Notes: generated by a model not told the origin, from the letters alone. Positions 51,149-61,503 are shown, numbered from the stretch's first letter. The stretch: DNA of 64,000 nucleotides from Microbacterium sp. EST19A (GCF_019969685.1 NZ_JAHXYZ010000001.1:1178001-1242000); one strand, 5' to 3'. Numbers and translations are program-made.

Positions 51149-52648
51149 TCATCGTCCCTCTCCCCCGACGGCGACCGCCGGCTCGGATACGGTCGGCGCC
51201 GCCGGCGCACCCCAGGGCCGCGGCTTCGTGAAGAACACGACCACGACCGCGCACACCGCGAAGGCGATCGCGGGCAGCAGCAGCGACTGCGACATCGCCG
51301 TCGCGAGCCCCGCCCCGTCGTCCGCCGACAACTCGGCACCCGGGTGGATGGTTCCGGGAACGAAGCCGCGGATCTGTGCGGCGAGCGTCAGGTTCATCAG
51401 AACGGCCAGCACGGCCGATCCGATCACAGACCCCATCTGCCGGGTCGTGGAATAGACCCCGGATCCCGCGCCCGCCTGGGTGTGCGCCAGGTTGCGCGTG
51501 GCGGTCGAGGCGAGCGGACCGAACATCCCCGACACCCCGACGCCCAGCAGCGCGGAGGGAAGCAGCAGGAGCCAGAACGGCGCGTCGAGCGTCATCGACG
51601 CCGAGTACCAGAGCATCGCGACGGCGGAGACGACGAAGGCCCCGAACGTCACCCACCGCGGACCGATCCGATCGCTCAGTCGTCCGACGAACGGGCCGAG
51701 CACACCCGATACGACCGCCATCGGCGCGAGCATGAGCGCGGCGAGCGTCGGGTCGAGCCCGCGGGCGACCTGGAAGTAGAAGGCGAGCGGCACGGGCATC
51801 GCGGTGATGCCGACGCCGACCAGGAAGATCGTCGCGTTCGCGACGGAGAAGTTCCGGTCGCGGAACAGGCTGAGCGGCATGAGCGGCTCGGCGCGATTGA
51901 GCCGCTGCCAGACGACGAAGAGCACCAGCAGGGCCACTCCCGCGACGATCAGACCCCACACCGTGATCGGCCCCAGGATCACTCCCCAGTCGTAGACCTC
52001 GCCCTCCTGGATGCCGAAGACGAGCAGGAACAGACCGATTCCGGACAGGGCGACACCGAGCCAGTCGAACCGGTGCGGGTGCCCGTCGAGGTTCGGCACC
52101 AGCCGCCAGGCGACGACGAAGGCGATGATCCCGACCGGCACGTTCACGAAGAAGATCCACTCCCAGCCCACCGTGTCGGTGAGCACCCCGCCGAGGATCG
52201 GTCCGACGAGCGTCGCGAGCCCTCCCACTGCACCCCACGCGCCCATCGCCTGGCCCCGGCCGCGGGGCGGGAAGACACGGGCGATGATCGCCATGGTCTG
52301 CGGCGTCATCAGGGCGGCGCCGAATCCCTGCACGGCGCGTGCTGCGATCAGCATCCCGATGCTCCCGGCGAGACCGCACGCGAGCGAGGCGAGCGTGAAC
52401 ACCACGAGGCCGACGAGATACACGCGCTTCGGGCCGAACCGGTCGCCCAGCCGCCCGGTGATCAGCAGCGGGACGGCGTAGGCGAGCAGGTAGGCGCTGG
52501 TGACCCAGATGACCGTCGTGAGATCGGCATCGAAGGCCGCCAGGATCACCGGGTTGGCGATCGCGACGATCGTCGTGTCGACGAGGATCATGAAGAACCC
52601 GATGCACAGGGCCCACAGGGCCGGCCACGGCCGGACGGTCTGGTTCAT
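51149..52648 (-). CDS. MFS drug:H+ antiporter-type transporter (DHA2, 14 segments)
   Basis: 499 aa. Fourteen predicted membrane segments; motif A LGDRFGPKRVYLVGL, motif C-like GPILGGVLTDTVGWEWIFFV. The N-terminus PALWALCIGFFMILVDTTIV is typical of EmrB/QacA proteins. ATG overlaps the stop of the LVIVD-like gene by 1 nt (TGATG). Probably exports a substrate or toxic intermediate of the neighbouring pathway. Confidence 0.9.
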   Translation of the reverse strand: MNQTVRPWPALWALCIGFFMILVDTTIVAIANPVILAAFDADLTTVIWVTSAYLLAYAVPLLITGRLGDRFGPKRVYLVGLVVFTLASLACGLAGSIGMLIAARAVQGFGAALMTPQTMAIIARVFPPRGRGQAMGAWGAVGGLATLVGPILGGVLTDTVGWEWIFFVNVPVGIIAFVVAWRLVPNLDGHPHRFDWLGVALSGIGLFLLVFGIQEGEVYDWGVILGPITVWGLIVAGVALLVLFVVWQRLNRAEPLMPLSLFRDRNFSVANATIFLVGVGITAMPVPLAFYFQVARGLDPTLAALMLAPMAVVSGVLGPFVGRLSDRIGPRWVTFGAFVVSAVAMLWYSASMTLDAPFWLLLLPSALLGVGVSGMFGPLASTATRNLAHTQAGAGSGVYSTTRQMGSVIGSAVLAVLMNLTLAAQIRGFVPGTIHPGAELSADDGAGLATAMSQSLLLPAIAFAVCAVVVVFFTKPRPWGAPAAPTVSEPAVAVGGEGR

Positions 52649-54246
52649 CAGCCCGGGATGCCGGTGACCGGCTCGCCCAGCAGCGGCGTCGAGACGGCGT
52701 AGATCCCGTGGTTCGCGAAGAGCCAGACGATGTTGCGATCCCACTCGACGAAGATGCCGTGCACAGGTGCGGCGAGGTCGTCGTCGTCCTTGAGGCCCAT
52801 CGGGGGCACGAAGTACGCGCCGACCTTCGGGTCCTCCGGATCGCGCACGTCGAAGATCTGCAGCCCCGCGGCATAGAACGCGTAGGGGATGACTCCGCCG
52901 TGCGGGGTTCCGGTGTTGGTGAAGTAGCCCGAGCGCTTGGGGCCGAACGATCCGCGGCGCTGCGCCCAGTCGGTGAACGCGGCTTCGGCCGGCGGCACCG
53001 GGCGGGGCAGTGTGCGGACGACCCGGGGGTTCGCGGGGTCGCTCACGTCGACCTGGTAGATCTCCTTGGCCGGCTCGTAGCAGTCGGTGTTCATCGGATA
53101 GCCGGAGACGTAGACGTACCCGGTCTCCTCGACCTGGGTGGTGTCGACGTTGTCACCCTCGGTGCCGGCGACGCTCACGGGCAGGTCGCACCATCCGACG
53201 TGGTGGATGTCGGTCGGGTCGGACACGTCGAGCACGAAGAAGCCCTGACCGCCCTGGGCGGCGTAGCCGTACTTCCAGCCGGACTCGACGGACCGGGGCA
53301 GGAAGATGCCCATCCGTGAGCCGAACCAGGAGGTCTTGTTGTTCCAGCGGTCGTTCGCGGCGAGGTACGGGGAGTCCGTCTCCTCCCCGGCACGAGAGCC
53401 GGGCACCCACCAGGTCGAGAGCAGCTCGGGCTTCGCCGGGTCGGACACGTCGTAGGCGGCGTGGCCCGCGGTCCAGAGCGTGGTCTTGTAGGGCTGGTTG
53501 GTGAAGCTGTTGTCGGGCGCGGTCGCCACGAAGAGGTACTTGTCGCCGTAGTAGACCGGCAGGTCGAGGACGCCGTTGCCCTCCTGGATCTCGTCCGGAG
53601 TGTGGTTCGGGTCGGTCGAGACCGTCGTCAGCAGGGTCCAGTCGCGCGGCGTGGGCCCGTTCACCTCGAAGACGCGGAAGCCGCGGAGGCCCTCCCACTC
53701 GAGGAGCTGGCCCTCGACCGTGTCGTCGGTCCACTTGTTGGCCACGCGTCCGTTGAGGAAGTACCGCGGGGTCTCGCTGGCCTGGATCGCGATGTGCTTG
53801 CCGAGCTGCTCGTTCCACTGGATCGTGACGGCGCCGAAGAGCGGTCCGCTCCAGGGCAGGGTCTCCTCGTCGACGATCGTGAGCGCGCGGGGATCGGTGA
53901 TGTCGTAGACGTTCCACCGGTTGCCGCCGCCGTAGTGCAGCATGTAGCGGCGGCCGTCCCAGTCGTAGATCGACTGCCAGGAGTGGCTGGTGTTGACGAC
54001 GATCGGATAGAAGGCCTCGGCGGTGGCGTTCAGCGCATAGGTCTCCGGGTCGCGGTAGTCGAGCTGGCCGGGCCAGTCGATGAAGACGTCACGCGGAACC
54101 GACGGGGTGTGCGCCGGAGGGAGGAACGTGCCGTCGGGCTGCATGCCCCACGTCGACGGATCCGGGTCGGCCGGTTCTCCGGCGACGCGCTCGAAGTCCT
54201 CGGGGCGGTATTTCTTCGCGTCGGGCACGTAGGGAGAGCCGGCCAT
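52648..54246 (-). CDS. LVIVD-repeat / beta-propeller-like protein, unknown function
   Basis: 532 aa. Repeats such as WNVYDITDPRALTIVDEE, AYDVSDPAKPELLSTW, FFVLDVSDPTDIHHVGW, IYQVDVSDPANPRVVR and LQIFDVRDPEDPKVGAYF match the LVIVD pattern of a beta-propeller. No signal peptide, so probably cytoplasmic. Start M13 of the open frame is used because AATGGAGGCGAC precedes it. Catalysis is unknown. It is co-translated with the MFS gene and has a LysR-type site about 106 bp upstream. Confidence 0.78.
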   Translation of the reverse strand: MAGSPYVPDAKKYRPEDFERVAGEPADPDPSTWGMQPDGTFLPPAHTPSVPRDVFIDWPGQLDYRDPETYALNATAEAFYPIVVNTSHSWQSIYDWDGRRYMLHYGGGNRWNVYDITDPRALTIVDEETLPWSGPLFGAVTIQWNEQLGKHIAIQASETPRYFLNGRVANKWTDDTVEGQLLEWEGLRGFRVFEVNGPTPRDWTLLTTVSTDPNHTPDEIQEGNGVLDLPVYYGDKYLFVATAPDNSFTNQPYKTTLWTAGHAAYDVSDPAKPELLSTWWVPGSRAGEETDSPYLAANDRWNNKTSWFGSRMGIFLPRSVESGWKYGYAAQGGQGFFVLDVSDPTDIHHVGWCDLPVSVAGTEGDNVDTTQVEETGYVYVSGYPMNTDCYEPAKEIYQVDVSDPANPRVVRTLPRPVPPAEAAFTDWAQRRGSFGPKRSGYFTNTGTPHGGVIPYAFYAAGLQIFDVRDPEDPKVGAYFVPPMGLKDDDDLAAPVHGIFVEWDRNIVWLFANHGIYAVSTPLLGEPVTGIPG

Positions 54247-54351
54247 GTCGCCTCCATTGGCTGAATCGGATGAGATCGTCACGACGTGGTGTCGTTCTCA
54301 TCAGACTCACCCGGTGGGAGCGATGCTGTCCAATATCCATACGGGTCGGAG

Positions 54352-54369
54352 CTATAGCCTCTCAGGCAT
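54352..54369. promoter_or_regulatory. LysR-box-like site, copy 1
   Basis: CTATAGCC-TCTCA-GGCAT, same half-sites and 5-nt spacing as copy 2. It overlaps the 3' end of the LysR gene and lies upstream of the LVIVD/MFS unit. Confidence 0.6.
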
Positions 54370-55339
54370 ACCGGACACCGGCCTGCAGCGCGGCGTGCGA
54401 ATACTCGCGCTCGAGCTCGGCCAATCGCGCTCCCTCCTCACGGAGGTGGACGAGCAGGGCGGATGCCGCGGGCGACGGCGCCCGGTCCTTCGGGAGCGTG
54501 ACCCCGACCGACCGGCGGACGGAGCTGAGCGGTGTCGGCAGCAGACGGAGCTCCCGATCGTCGACCGCGATGAACATCGGCAAAGCCGCGATGACGTCGG
54601 TCGAGATGAGGAGCGTCCGCAGCGTCAGCATCGACGTGCACTCCACGCGGTCCGGGGGCAGCGGGAGCCCCTCGTGGAAGAACACCGCCTCGAGCTCGGC
54701 CCGCAGCGCCGTCTGCGCCACAGGGAAGATCCAGGGGTACGCGATCAGCTCGGCGAGCGAGTTCGCCTTGGCTCCGCCCAGCACGGGATGGCCGGCACGA
54801 GCCACGAGGCGGATGGGCTCCTGATGCAGCCGCTCCTGTTCGAGACGCACGGGCACCGTCGGCGACAGACGGCCCACGGTCAGATCGAGGTCGCCGGCGA
54901 GCAGCAGCTGCTGCAGCGTGTCAGGGGTGCCCTCGCGCACGACGACCGTGAGACGCGGGTGCTCGGCCTTGAGCCCGGCGATCGCCCGCGGCAGCAGCAG
55001 ATTCGAGCCGGCGAGGTGCGTGCCGACCGTGACGGTGCCCATCTGCCCGGACTGCAGCAGCCGCACCTCCTCCCCTGCCGCGCGCAGCTCGGCGAGCACC
55101 GATCGGGCGCGTTCGATGAACACGTGACCGTACGGGGTCGGCTTGACGCCCCGCGGCATCCGCTCGAACAACGGGACGCCCAGCACCTCCTCGACCTCGC
55201 GGAGGCCGCGCGTGACGACGGGCTGGGTGATGTGCAGCGATGCGGCGGCGCGCACCAGGGTGCCCTCGTCGGCGATCGCGGTGACGAGGACGAGATGCCG
55301 GATCTTCACCCGGCCGTCGAGCAGTCGATCAGTGGCCAT
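54362..55339 (-). CDS. LysR-family regulator of the aminomuconate pathway
   Basis: 325 aa. N-terminal winged helix KIRHLVLVTAIADEGTLVRA then LHITQPVVTRGLREVEEVLG; effector domain from VTVGTHLAGSNLLLP. ATG 55339 is used; a frame extension to 55396 adds 19 residues without a ribosome site. It is divergent from the ALDH gene with a LysR-box-like site between, so it is expected to control the nine-gene operon and perhaps the MFS/LVIVD unit. The inducer is probably an aminomuconate-pathway intermediate. Confidence 0.9.
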   Translation of the reverse strand: MATDRLLDGRVKIRHLVLVTAIADEGTLVRAAASLHITQPVVTRGLREVEEVLGVPLFERMPRGVKPTPYGHVFIERARSVLAELRAAGEEVRLLQSGQMGTVTVGTHLAGSNLLLPRAIAGLKAEHPRLTVVVREGTPDTLQQLLLAGDLDLTVGRLSPTVPVRLEQERLHQEPIRLVARAGHPVLGGAKANSLAELIAYPWIFPVAQTALRAELEAVFFHEGLPLPPDRVECTSMLTLRTLLISTDVIAALPMFIAVDDRELRLLPTPLSSVRRSVGVTLPKDRAPSPAASALLVHLREEGARLAELEREYSHAALQAGVRYA

Positions 55340-55347
55340 GATCCGGA

Positions 55348-55365
55348 CTATAGCCGTACGGGCAT
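55348..55365. promoter_or_regulatory. LysR-box-like site, copy 2
   Basis: CTATAGCC-GTACG-GGCAT, in the 83-bp gap between the LysR gene and the ALDH gene; contains the palindrome CCGTACGG. Suits LysR autoregulation and activation of the operon. Confidence 0.65.
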
Positions 55366-55422
55366 GGCAATGCATCAAGAGAGTATTTGTCGGCATCCCT
55401 CGATGGTTCCTAGCCTGAGCCC

Positions 55423-56931
55423 ATGCCTTCCGAGACGATGACGCCCCAGCGAAGTGCCTCCGGGCCTGCCCGGGCGCCCCGCGCGATCCACAACGTGATC
55501 GCCGGCGAGAGCGTCGAGGGGATCAGCACCTTCGAGAAGCTCAGCCCGATCGACGGGTCCCTGATCGCCCGGGTGCACGAGGCCGGCAGCGAGCAGGTCG
55601 ACCGTGCCGTCGCCGCTGCGCGCGCCGCGTTCGACGGACCGTGGGGGCGGATGACCGTCGCCGAGCGCGCCCGGCTCCTGCGTGGGGTCGCCGACGCGAT
55701 CGACCGCCGCTCGGAGGAGCTCGTGGCGGCGGAGGTCGGCGACACCGGCAAGCCGGAGGCGCTCGCCCGTGATCTCGACGTGGCCCGCGCGGCCGCGAAC
55801 TTCCGCTCGTTCGCCGACACGGTCTCGTCGGCCGGACTCGACTCGTACCTCACCGAGCTGCCCGACGGCCGACGCGCGTTGAACTACGCCGTGCGCAAGC
55901 CGCTCGGCGTCGTCGCAGTGATCGTGCCGTGGAACCTGCCGCTCCTGCTGCTGACGTGGAAGCTCGCTCCCGCCCTCGCGACCGGTAACACCGTGGTCAT
56001 CAAGCCGTCCGAGGAGACGCCGTCGTCGGCCACTCTCCTCGCCGAGATCCTCGCCGAGGCGGGGATCCCCGCCGGAGTCGTCAATGTCGTGCACGGCTTC
56101 GGCGCGGGATCCGCCGGTGAGGCGCTCACCCGGCATCCGGGCATCGACGGGGTGACGTTCACCGGGGAGTCGTCCACGGGATCGGCGATCATGCGCGCGG
56201 TCGCGCCGCGTGTGCGTCCGGTCTCGTTCGAACTCGGCGGGAAGAACGCCGCCCTCGTCTTCGCGGATGCCGACCTCGACGCGGCCGTCGCCGGTCTCGC
56301 CCGCTCCACCTACCTGAACACCGGGCAGGTCTGCCTGTGCACCGAGCGCATCTACGTCGAGCGGGCGATCTTCGACGACGTGGCCGCCGGCCTGGCGGAG
56401 CACGCTGCCCGCCTGCGCCTCGGGCGTCCCGAGGATCCGGCCACCACGACGGGCCCGCTCATCTCCCAGGCTCACCGCGAGAAGGTGCTGTCGTACTTCG
56501 ACCTCGCCCGCGAGGAGGGCGCGACCGTGCTCGCCGGCGGCGGCATCCCCACCCTCGGCGACGGCCTCGACAGCGGTTCCTGGATCGAGCCGACCCTGTG
56601 GACCGGCCTCGACAACGCGCACCGCACCGTGCGCGAAGAGGTGTTCGGCCCCGTCGCGGCGCTGATCCCCTTCGACTCCGAGGAGGAGGCGATCGCGCTG
56701 GCCAACGACACCGAGTACGGACTCGCCGCCGTGACCTGGACCACCGACCTCACTCGCGGACACCGTGTCGCGCAGCAGATGCGCACCGGGATGTCGTGGG
56801 TCAACACCTGGTATCTGCGGGATCTGCGCAGCCCGTTCGGCGGTGTCGGGCTCTCCGGCATCGGCCGCGAGGGCGGCCATCACTCGCTCGACTTCTACAC
56901 CGAGCCGACGAACGTGTGCGTGCAGCTGTGA
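55423..56931 (+). CDS. 2-aminomuconate semialdehyde dehydrogenase
   Basis: 502 aa aldehyde dehydrogenase. NAD site VPWNLPLLLLTWKLAPAL, catalytic Glu in FELGGKNAALV, catalytic Cys in NTGQVCLCTE, and the C-terminal FGGVGLSGIGREGG. The CLC-containing active site is close to 2-hydroxy- and 2-aminomuconate semialdehyde dehydrogenases. With a 3-hydroxyanthranilate dioxygenase and ACMS decarboxylase gene in the same operon, oxidation of 2-aminomuconate semialdehyde to 2-aminomuconate is the likely reaction. First gene of the operon; the GTG of the next gene overlaps its stop. Confidence 0.9.
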   Translation: MPSETMTPQRSASGPARAPRAIHNVIAGESVEGISTFEKLSPIDGSLIARVHEAGSEQVDRAVAAARAAFDGPWGRMTVAERARLLRGVADAIDRRSEELVAAEVGDTGKPEALARDLDVARAAANFRSFADTVSSAGLDSYLTELPDGRRALNYAVRKPLGVVAVIVPWNLPLLLLTWKLAPALATGNTVVIKPSEETPSSATLLAEILAEAGIPAGVVNVVHGFGAGSAGEALTRHPGIDGVTFTGESSTGSAIMRAVAPRVRPVSFELGGKNAALVFADADLDAAVAGLARSTYLNTGQVCLCTERIYVERAIFDDVAAGLAEHAARLRLGRPEDPATTTGPLISQAHREKVLSYFDLAREEGATVLAGGGIPTLGDGLDSGSWIEPTLWTGLDNAHRTVREEVFGPVAALIPFDSEEEAIALANDTEYGLAAVTWTTDLTRGHRVAQQMRTGMSWVNTWYLRDLRSPFGGVGLSGIGREGGHHSLDFYTEPTNVCVQL

Positions 56932-57758
56932 GCGGCATCCGCGAGTCCGACGCCGTTCGCGCGGCCGACGAGCGCCTGCGGCAGGCCGCCGAGGCCGGGG
57001 CGCCGTGCGCACCCGTGCGCGATCTCCTCGGGGAGACGGATCAGGATGCCGCGTACGCCGTGCAGTCGCTCGGCATCGCGCGACGCGTGGCCGAGGGTCG
57101 GCGCATCGTCGGACGCAAGATCGGACTGACCTCGCCGGCGGTCCAGGCCCAGTTCGGCGTCTACTCCCCCGACTACGGAGTGCTGCTCGACGACATGGTC
57201 GTCGCGGATCGCGAGCCCCTCGACATCGGGCGCTTCCTGCAGCCGCGCGTCGAGGCCGAGGTCGCGTTCGTGCTCGGCCGCGACCTCGACTCCCCCACCA
57301 CCCACGTCGCCGATGTGCTGCGGGCGACGGAGTTCGTGCTGCCGGCGATCGAGATCGTCGACTCCCGGGTCGCCGGATGGGACATCCGGATCACCGACAC
57401 GATCGCCGACAACGCCTCGAGCGGCGCGGTCGTGCTCGGCACGACGCCCCGACGGCTCGAGGGTCTCGACCTCACCGAGCTCGGCATGACGCTCGACCGT
57501 GACGGCGAGCCCGTCTCCACCGGTTCCGGTGCCGCGTGCCTGGGCAGCCCGGTGACCGCGGTCGCCTGGCTCGCTCGCGCGGTCGCCGCACACGGTCGGC
57601 CCCTGCGCGCGGGCGAGGTGATCCTCTCCGGCGCCCTCGGCCCCATGGTCGCGGCATCCGCCGGTGTGTACCGCGCGCGGCTCGAAGGACTCGGCGAGGT
57701 GCGGGTCGACTTCACCGGCTCCGCGTCCCTCGCCTCAGCGGAAGGAGCCGCGGCATGA
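56928..57758 (+). CDS. 2-oxopent-4-enoate (2-keto-4-pentenoate) hydratase
   Basis: 276 aa FAH-superfamily hydratase (MhpD/AmnF class). [34 protein letters not shown] (metal Glu ligands), [19 protein letters not shown] and [10 protein letters not shown] are class signatures. Adds water to 2-oxopent-4-enoate to give 4-hydroxy-2-oxovalerate. A paralogue at 59724 is assigned as the decarboxylase; which is which rests on the residues around KIGLTS versus KLGFTS and is less certain than the pair as a whole. Confidence 0.82.
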   Translation: MSGIRESDAVRAADERLRQAAEAGAPCAPVRDLLGETDQDAAYAVQSLGIARRVAEGRRIVGRKIGLTSPAVQAQFGVYSPDYGVLLDDMVVADREPLDIGRFLQPRVEAEVAFVLGRDLDSPTTHVADVLRATEFVLPAIEIVDSRVAGWDIRITDTIADNASSGAVVLGTTPRRLEGLDLTELGMTLDRDGEPVSTGSGAACLGSPVTAVAWLARAVAAHGRPLRAGEVILSGALGPMVAASAGVYRARLEGLGEVRVDFTGSASLASAEGAAA

Positions 57759-58693
57759 CCGTCGGCATCGCCATCATCGGTTCGGGCAACATCGGAACCG
57801 ACCTCCTGATCAAGGTCAAGCGTCTCTCGACCACCCTCCGCGTCGTGGCGATGGTCGGCATCGACGAGAACTCCGACGGGCTCGCCCGCGCACGTCGACT
57901 CGGCGTCGCGACGACGCACGAGGGCGTGGACGGTCTGCTCGCGATGCCGGAGTTCGCCGACGTCGAGCTCGTGTTCGATGCGACCTCGGCCGGCGCTCAT
58001 GCCCGCAACGACGCGCTCGTGCGCAATGCCGGTCGCCTGATGGTCGACCTCACGCCCGCCGCGATCGGTCCGTACGTCGTGCCGGTGGTGAACATCGACG
58101 CCCATCTCGGCGCCACGAACGTGAACATGGTCACCTGCGGCGGGCAGGCCACGGTGCCCATGGTCGCCGCCGTGTCACGCGTCGCTCCCGTCGCCTACGC
58201 CGAGATCGTCGCCTCGATCGCGTCGAAGTCCGCAGGTCCCGGAACACGGGCCAACATCGACGAGTTCACGCAGACCACGGCCCGCGCGATCGAGCAGATC
58301 GGGGGCGCCGCGCACGGCAAGGCCATCATCGTGCTGAACCCCGCCGACCCGCCACTCATCATGCGCGACACCGTGTTCTGCCTCGTCGAGGGCGAACCCG
58401 ATGCGCTGGACCGCGACGCGATCCGCGCCTCGGTCGACGAGATCGTCGCCGAGGTGCAGGAGTACGTCGGCGGCTATCGGCTGAAGCAGCAGGTGCAGTT
58501 CGACGCGGTCGACGAGGCGTACGTGCCGGCGCTCGATCGCGGGTTCCGCGGAACGCGGGTGACCGTCCTGCTCGAGGTGGCGGGCGCCGGCCACTATCTT
58601 CCGGAGTACGCGGGCAATCTCGACATCATGACGTCGGCCGCCCTGCGCACCGCGGAGCGACTCGTCGCCGCCCGAGCGGGGGTGCTCGCATGA
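57755..58693 (+). CDS. mhpF: Acetaldehyde dehydrogenase (acylating)
   Basis: 312 aa. NAD-binding [16 protein letters not shown], catalytic Cys in [15 protein letters not shown], and [20 protein letters not shown] at the C-terminus, all as in DmpF/BphJ/MhpF. It converts acetaldehyde from the aldolase to acetyl-CoA, usually through a channel in a complex with that aldolase, encoded next with a 4-bp overlap. Confidence 0.93.
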   Translation: MTVGIAIIGSGNIGTDLLIKVKRLSTTLRVVAMVGIDENSDGLARARRLGVATTHEGVDGLLAMPEFADVELVFDATSAGAHARNDALVRNAGRLMVDLTPAAIGPYVVPVVNIDAHLGATNVNMVTCGGQATVPMVAAVSRVAPVAYAEIVASIASKSAGPGTRANIDEFTQTTARAIEQIGGAAHGKAIIVLNPADPPLIMRDTVFCLVEGEPDALDRDAIRASVDEIVAEVQEYVGGYRLKQQVQFDAVDEAYVPALDRGFRGTRVTVLLEVAGAGHYLPEYAGNLDIMTSAALRTAERLVAARAGVLA

Positions 58694-59727
58694 CCGCCGT
58701 CGCTCCGCGCGTCTACGTGCAGGACGTCACCCTCCGCGACGGCATGCACGCCGTCGGCCACAGCTACACCACCGATCAGGTCCGCGACATCGCCCGTGCG
58801 CTCGAGGCCGCGGGAGTCGACGCGATCGAGGTCGCCCACGGCGACGGACTCGGAGGCTCGAGCGTCGCCTACGGCCAGGGTGCGCACACCGACTGGCAGT
58901 GGATCGAAGCCGCCGCCGAAGTGCTCGACCGCGCCGTGCTCACCACGCTGATCCTGCCGGGCATCGGCACGATCGACGACCTCGCCCGCGCCCGCGACCT
59001 CGGCGTCACGAGTGTGCGCGTCGCCACCCACTGCACCGAGGCCGACGTCGCCGCGCAGCACATCGGCTGGGCCCGGGAGCAGGGCATGGACGTGTCGGGC
59101 TTCCTGATGATGAGCCACCTCAACGACCCCCGCGGTCTCGCCGCGCAGGCGAAGCTGATGGAGTCGTACGGCGCGCACTGTGTCTACGTGACCGACTCGG
59201 GCGGACGCCTGACGATGCGCGACGTGGCCGACCGGGTCGACGCCTACCGCGACGTGCTCGACGCCGGCACCCAGATCGGCATCCACGCGCACGAGAACCT
59301 CTCACTGAGTGTCGCGAACAGCATCACCGCCGTCGAGCACGGCGCGTTCCGGGTCGACGCCTCGCTGGCAGGACAGGGTGCCGGGGCGGGGAACTGCCCG
59401 ATCGAGGCGTTCATCGCGGTGGCGGATCTGCTCGGCTGGGAGCACGGCAGCGACCTGTTCGCCCTGCAGGATGCCGCGGAGGAACTCGTGCGCCCCCTGC
59501 AGCGCCGCCCGGTGCGCGTCGACCGCGAGACCCTCACGCTCGGCTTCGCGGGCGTGTACTCCAGCTTCCTGCTGCACGCCGAGCGCGCGGCCGAACGGCA
59601 CGGGATCGACGCGCGTGACATCCTGGTCGAACTGGGACGGCGGCGGATGGTCGGAGGCCAGGAGGACATGATCGTCGACGTGGCCCTGGACCTCGCGGCG
59701 GCCCGTGCGGACGGAGCGAGCGCATGA
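58690..59727 (+). CDS. mhpE: 4-hydroxy-2-oxovalerate aldolase
   Basis: 345 aa DmpG-class aldolase. [17 protein letters not shown] (substrate/metal Asp-Arg), [15 protein letters not shown] (metal histidines) and [13 protein letters not shown]. Splits 4-hydroxy-2-oxovalerate into pyruvate and acetaldehyde. The C-terminal communication domain is present, consistent with channelling to MhpF. Confidence 0.93.
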   Translation: MTAVAPRVYVQDVTLRDGMHAVGHSYTTDQVRDIARALEAAGVDAIEVAHGDGLGGSSVAYGQGAHTDWQWIEAAAEVLDRAVLTTLILPGIGTIDDLARARDLGVTSVRVATHCTEADVAAQHIGWAREQGMDVSGFLMMSHLNDPRGLAAQAKLMESYGAHCVYVTDSGGRLTMRDVADRVDAYRDVLDAGTQIGIHAHENLSLSVANSITAVEHGAFRVDASLAGQGAGAGNCPIEAFIAVADLLGWEHGSDLFALQDAAEELVRPLQRRPVRVDRETLTLGFAGVYSSFLLHAERAAERHGIDARDILVELGRRRMVGGQEDMIVDVALDLAAARADGASA

Positions 59728-60524
59728 GCACCGATGCCGTCTTCGCCGCCGCCCTCGACACGGCCCAGCGCACGGTGACCTCGATCAGTCAGCTCTCCAC
59801 GAGCGCGACGGTCGGGCTCGACACCGCCTACGCGACACAGCACGCGGTCATCGCGCGACGGCTGGCCCGCGGCGAGCTGCGCACGGGTCTCAAACTCGGA
59901 TTCACCAGCCGGGCGAAGGCGCAGCAGATGGGCGTCGACGATGTCATCATCGGAACGCTCACCGACGCGATGCGCCTCGACGACGGCGCCGTGTTCGACC
60001 GGCGCTCGGCCATCCATCCCCGTGTCGAGCCGGAGGTCGCGTACCTCCTCGGCGCCGATGTCTCGGAGGGCATGACGAACCTGATGGATGCCGTCGCCGC
60101 GGTCGCCCCCGCGCTCGAGATCATCGACTCGCGCTACCGCGACTTCCACTTCAGCCTCGGCGACGTCGTCGCCGACAACGCCTCCGCCGCCGCGTACGCG
60201 ATCGGCCCGTGGGCTCCGGTCGACAGGGCAGGCGACCTCGCCAACCGCGCCGTGCGGCTCGAGGTCGACGGACGGATCAGCACGACCGGATCGACCGCGG
60301 CGATCCTGGGCGACCCCGCCCGCGCCGTCGCGGCCGCCGCGCGCCTCGCCGTGCGCCATGGATTCACTCTGCGGGCGGGCACGGTGCTGCTCGCCGGGGC
60401 GGCGACCGCCGCCGTACCGCTCCCCGACTCCGGTGTCGTCGAGGCGACGATCGCCGGGCTCGGACGCGTCAGCATCCGTGTTCTCGATGGAGCGCCCGAC
60501 CCCGATGAGAAGGGTTCACGATGA
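59724..60524 (+). CDS. 4-oxalocrotonate decarboxylase
   Basis: 266 aa, paralogous to the gene at 56928 (FAH-superfamily). [31 protein letters not shown] and [20 protein letters not shown] agree with DmpH/AmnE decarboxylases, especially the DSRYRDFHF stretch. Converts 4-oxalocrotonate to 2-oxopent-4-enoate with loss of CO2, typically in complex with the hydratase. Overlaps both neighbours. Confidence 0.87.
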   Translation: MSTDAVFAAALDTAQRTVTSISQLSTSATVGLDTAYATQHAVIARRLARGELRTGLKLGFTSRAKAQQMGVDDVIIGTLTDAMRLDDGAVFDRRSAIHPRVEPEVAYLLGADVSEGMTNLMDAVAAVAPALEIIDSRYRDFHFSLGDVVADNASAAAYAIGPWAPVDRAGDLANRAVRLEVDGRISTTGSTAAILGDPARAVAAAARLAVRHGFTLRAGTVLLAGAATAAVPLPDSGVVEATIAGLGRVSIRVLDGAPDPDEKGSR

Positions 60525-60976
60525 CCGATTCACGCGGCATCCTCGTCGACGGCAAGGCGACCCCTCGGGGACGCTTCCCGCACGCGAAGGTCTCGGGAGA
60601 CCTGGTCTTCGTCTCCGGCACGTCGAGCCGACGCCCCGACAACACGATCGCCGGCGCCGAGGCCGACGAGTTCGGGGCGACCCGACTCGACATCGCGGTG
60701 CAGACGCGCGCCGTGATCGAGAACATCCGCGGGGTGCTCGACGCCGCCGGCTGCGGCCTCGACGACCTCGTGCAGGCGACGACCTTCCTCGTCGACATGA
60801 ACGACTTCGCGGGCTACAACGCCGTCTGGGCGGAGTACTTCGACGAGCAGGGCCCCGCCCGCACCACCGTCGCCGTGCACGCCCTCCCGCATCCGCATCT
60901 GCGCATCGAGATCCAGGCGATCGCGCGACGTCCCGAATCCAACGACACCATCGCCACTCTCGAGGAGGAGAAATGA
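60521..60976 (+). CDS. RidA-family 2-aminomuconate deaminase
   Basis: 151 aa, RidA/YjgF fold: GDLVFVSGTSSRRPDN, VIENIRGVLDAAGCGLDDLV and FNDFAGYNAVWAEYF-like (MNDFAGYNAVWAEYF). The Arg at the end, PHPHLRIEIQAIA, matches the conserved acid-binding position. In this operon it fits 2-aminomuconate deaminase (AmnD/NbaF type), releasing ammonia to form 4-oxalocrotonate. Overlaps the dioxygenase gene. Confidence 0.88.
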   Translation: MTDSRGILVDGKATPRGRFPHAKVSGDLVFVSGTSSRRPDNTIAGAEADEFGATRLDIAVQTRAVIENIRGVLDAAGCGLDDLVQATTFLVDMNDFAGYNAVWAEYFDEQGPARTTVAVHALPHPHLRIEIQAIARRPESNDTIATLEEEK

Positions 60977-61497
60977 GCACCATCCCACCCGTCATCGATT
61001 TCCCCGCATGGATCAAGGAGAACGAGCATCTCCTGCAGCCGCCGGTCAACAACAAGGCGGCCTGGGCGCCGATGGGCGACTTCATCGTGCAGGTCGTCGG
61101 CGGCCCGAACCAGCGCACCGACTTCCACTTCGACCCGTACGAGGAGTGGTTCTACCAGTACCGCGGCAACATGCACGTCAACCTCATGACCGAGGACGGG
61201 CCGCAGCGCATCGACATCCGCGAGGGCGAGATGTGGCTGCTGCCCGGCAACGTCTTCCACTCCCCGCAGCGCCCGGAGGCCGGGTCGATCGGCATCGTGA
61301 TCGAGCGCATCCGCGAAGAGGGCACGCTCGAGAAGTTCGCCTGGTTCTGCCCGAACTGCGACACCAAGGTGCACGAGGTCGAGCTGCAGGTGCGCGACAT
61401 CGTCGAGGACCTCCCGCCCGTCTTCCGCGAGTTCTACGAGAGCGAAGAGGGCCGGACCTGCCCGAACTGCGGCACCGTCCACCCCGGCAAGGGCTGA
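60973..61497 (+). CDS. nbaC: 3-hydroxyanthranilate 3,4-dioxygenase
   Basis: 174 aa bacterial 3HAO. Cupin with Fe ligands His47 and Glu53 (TDFHFDPYEEWFYQYRG) and a third His in GNVFHSPQRPE; the C-terminal rubredoxin-like site has two CPNC motifs (FCPNCD and TCPNCGT), as in bacterial but not mammalian enzymes. It opens 3-hydroxyanthranilate to 2-amino-3-carboxymuconate semialdehyde. Confidence 0.95.
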   Translation: MSTIPPVIDFPAWIKENEHLLQPPVNNKAAWAPMGDFIVQVVGGPNQRTDFHFDPYEEWFYQYRGNMHVNLMTEDGPQRIDIREGEMWLLPGNVFHSPQRPEAGSIGIVIERIREEGTLEKFAWFCPNCDTKVHEVELQVRDIVEDLPPVFREFYESEEGRTCPNCGTVHPGKG

Positions 61498-61503
61498 ATC
61501 TCT

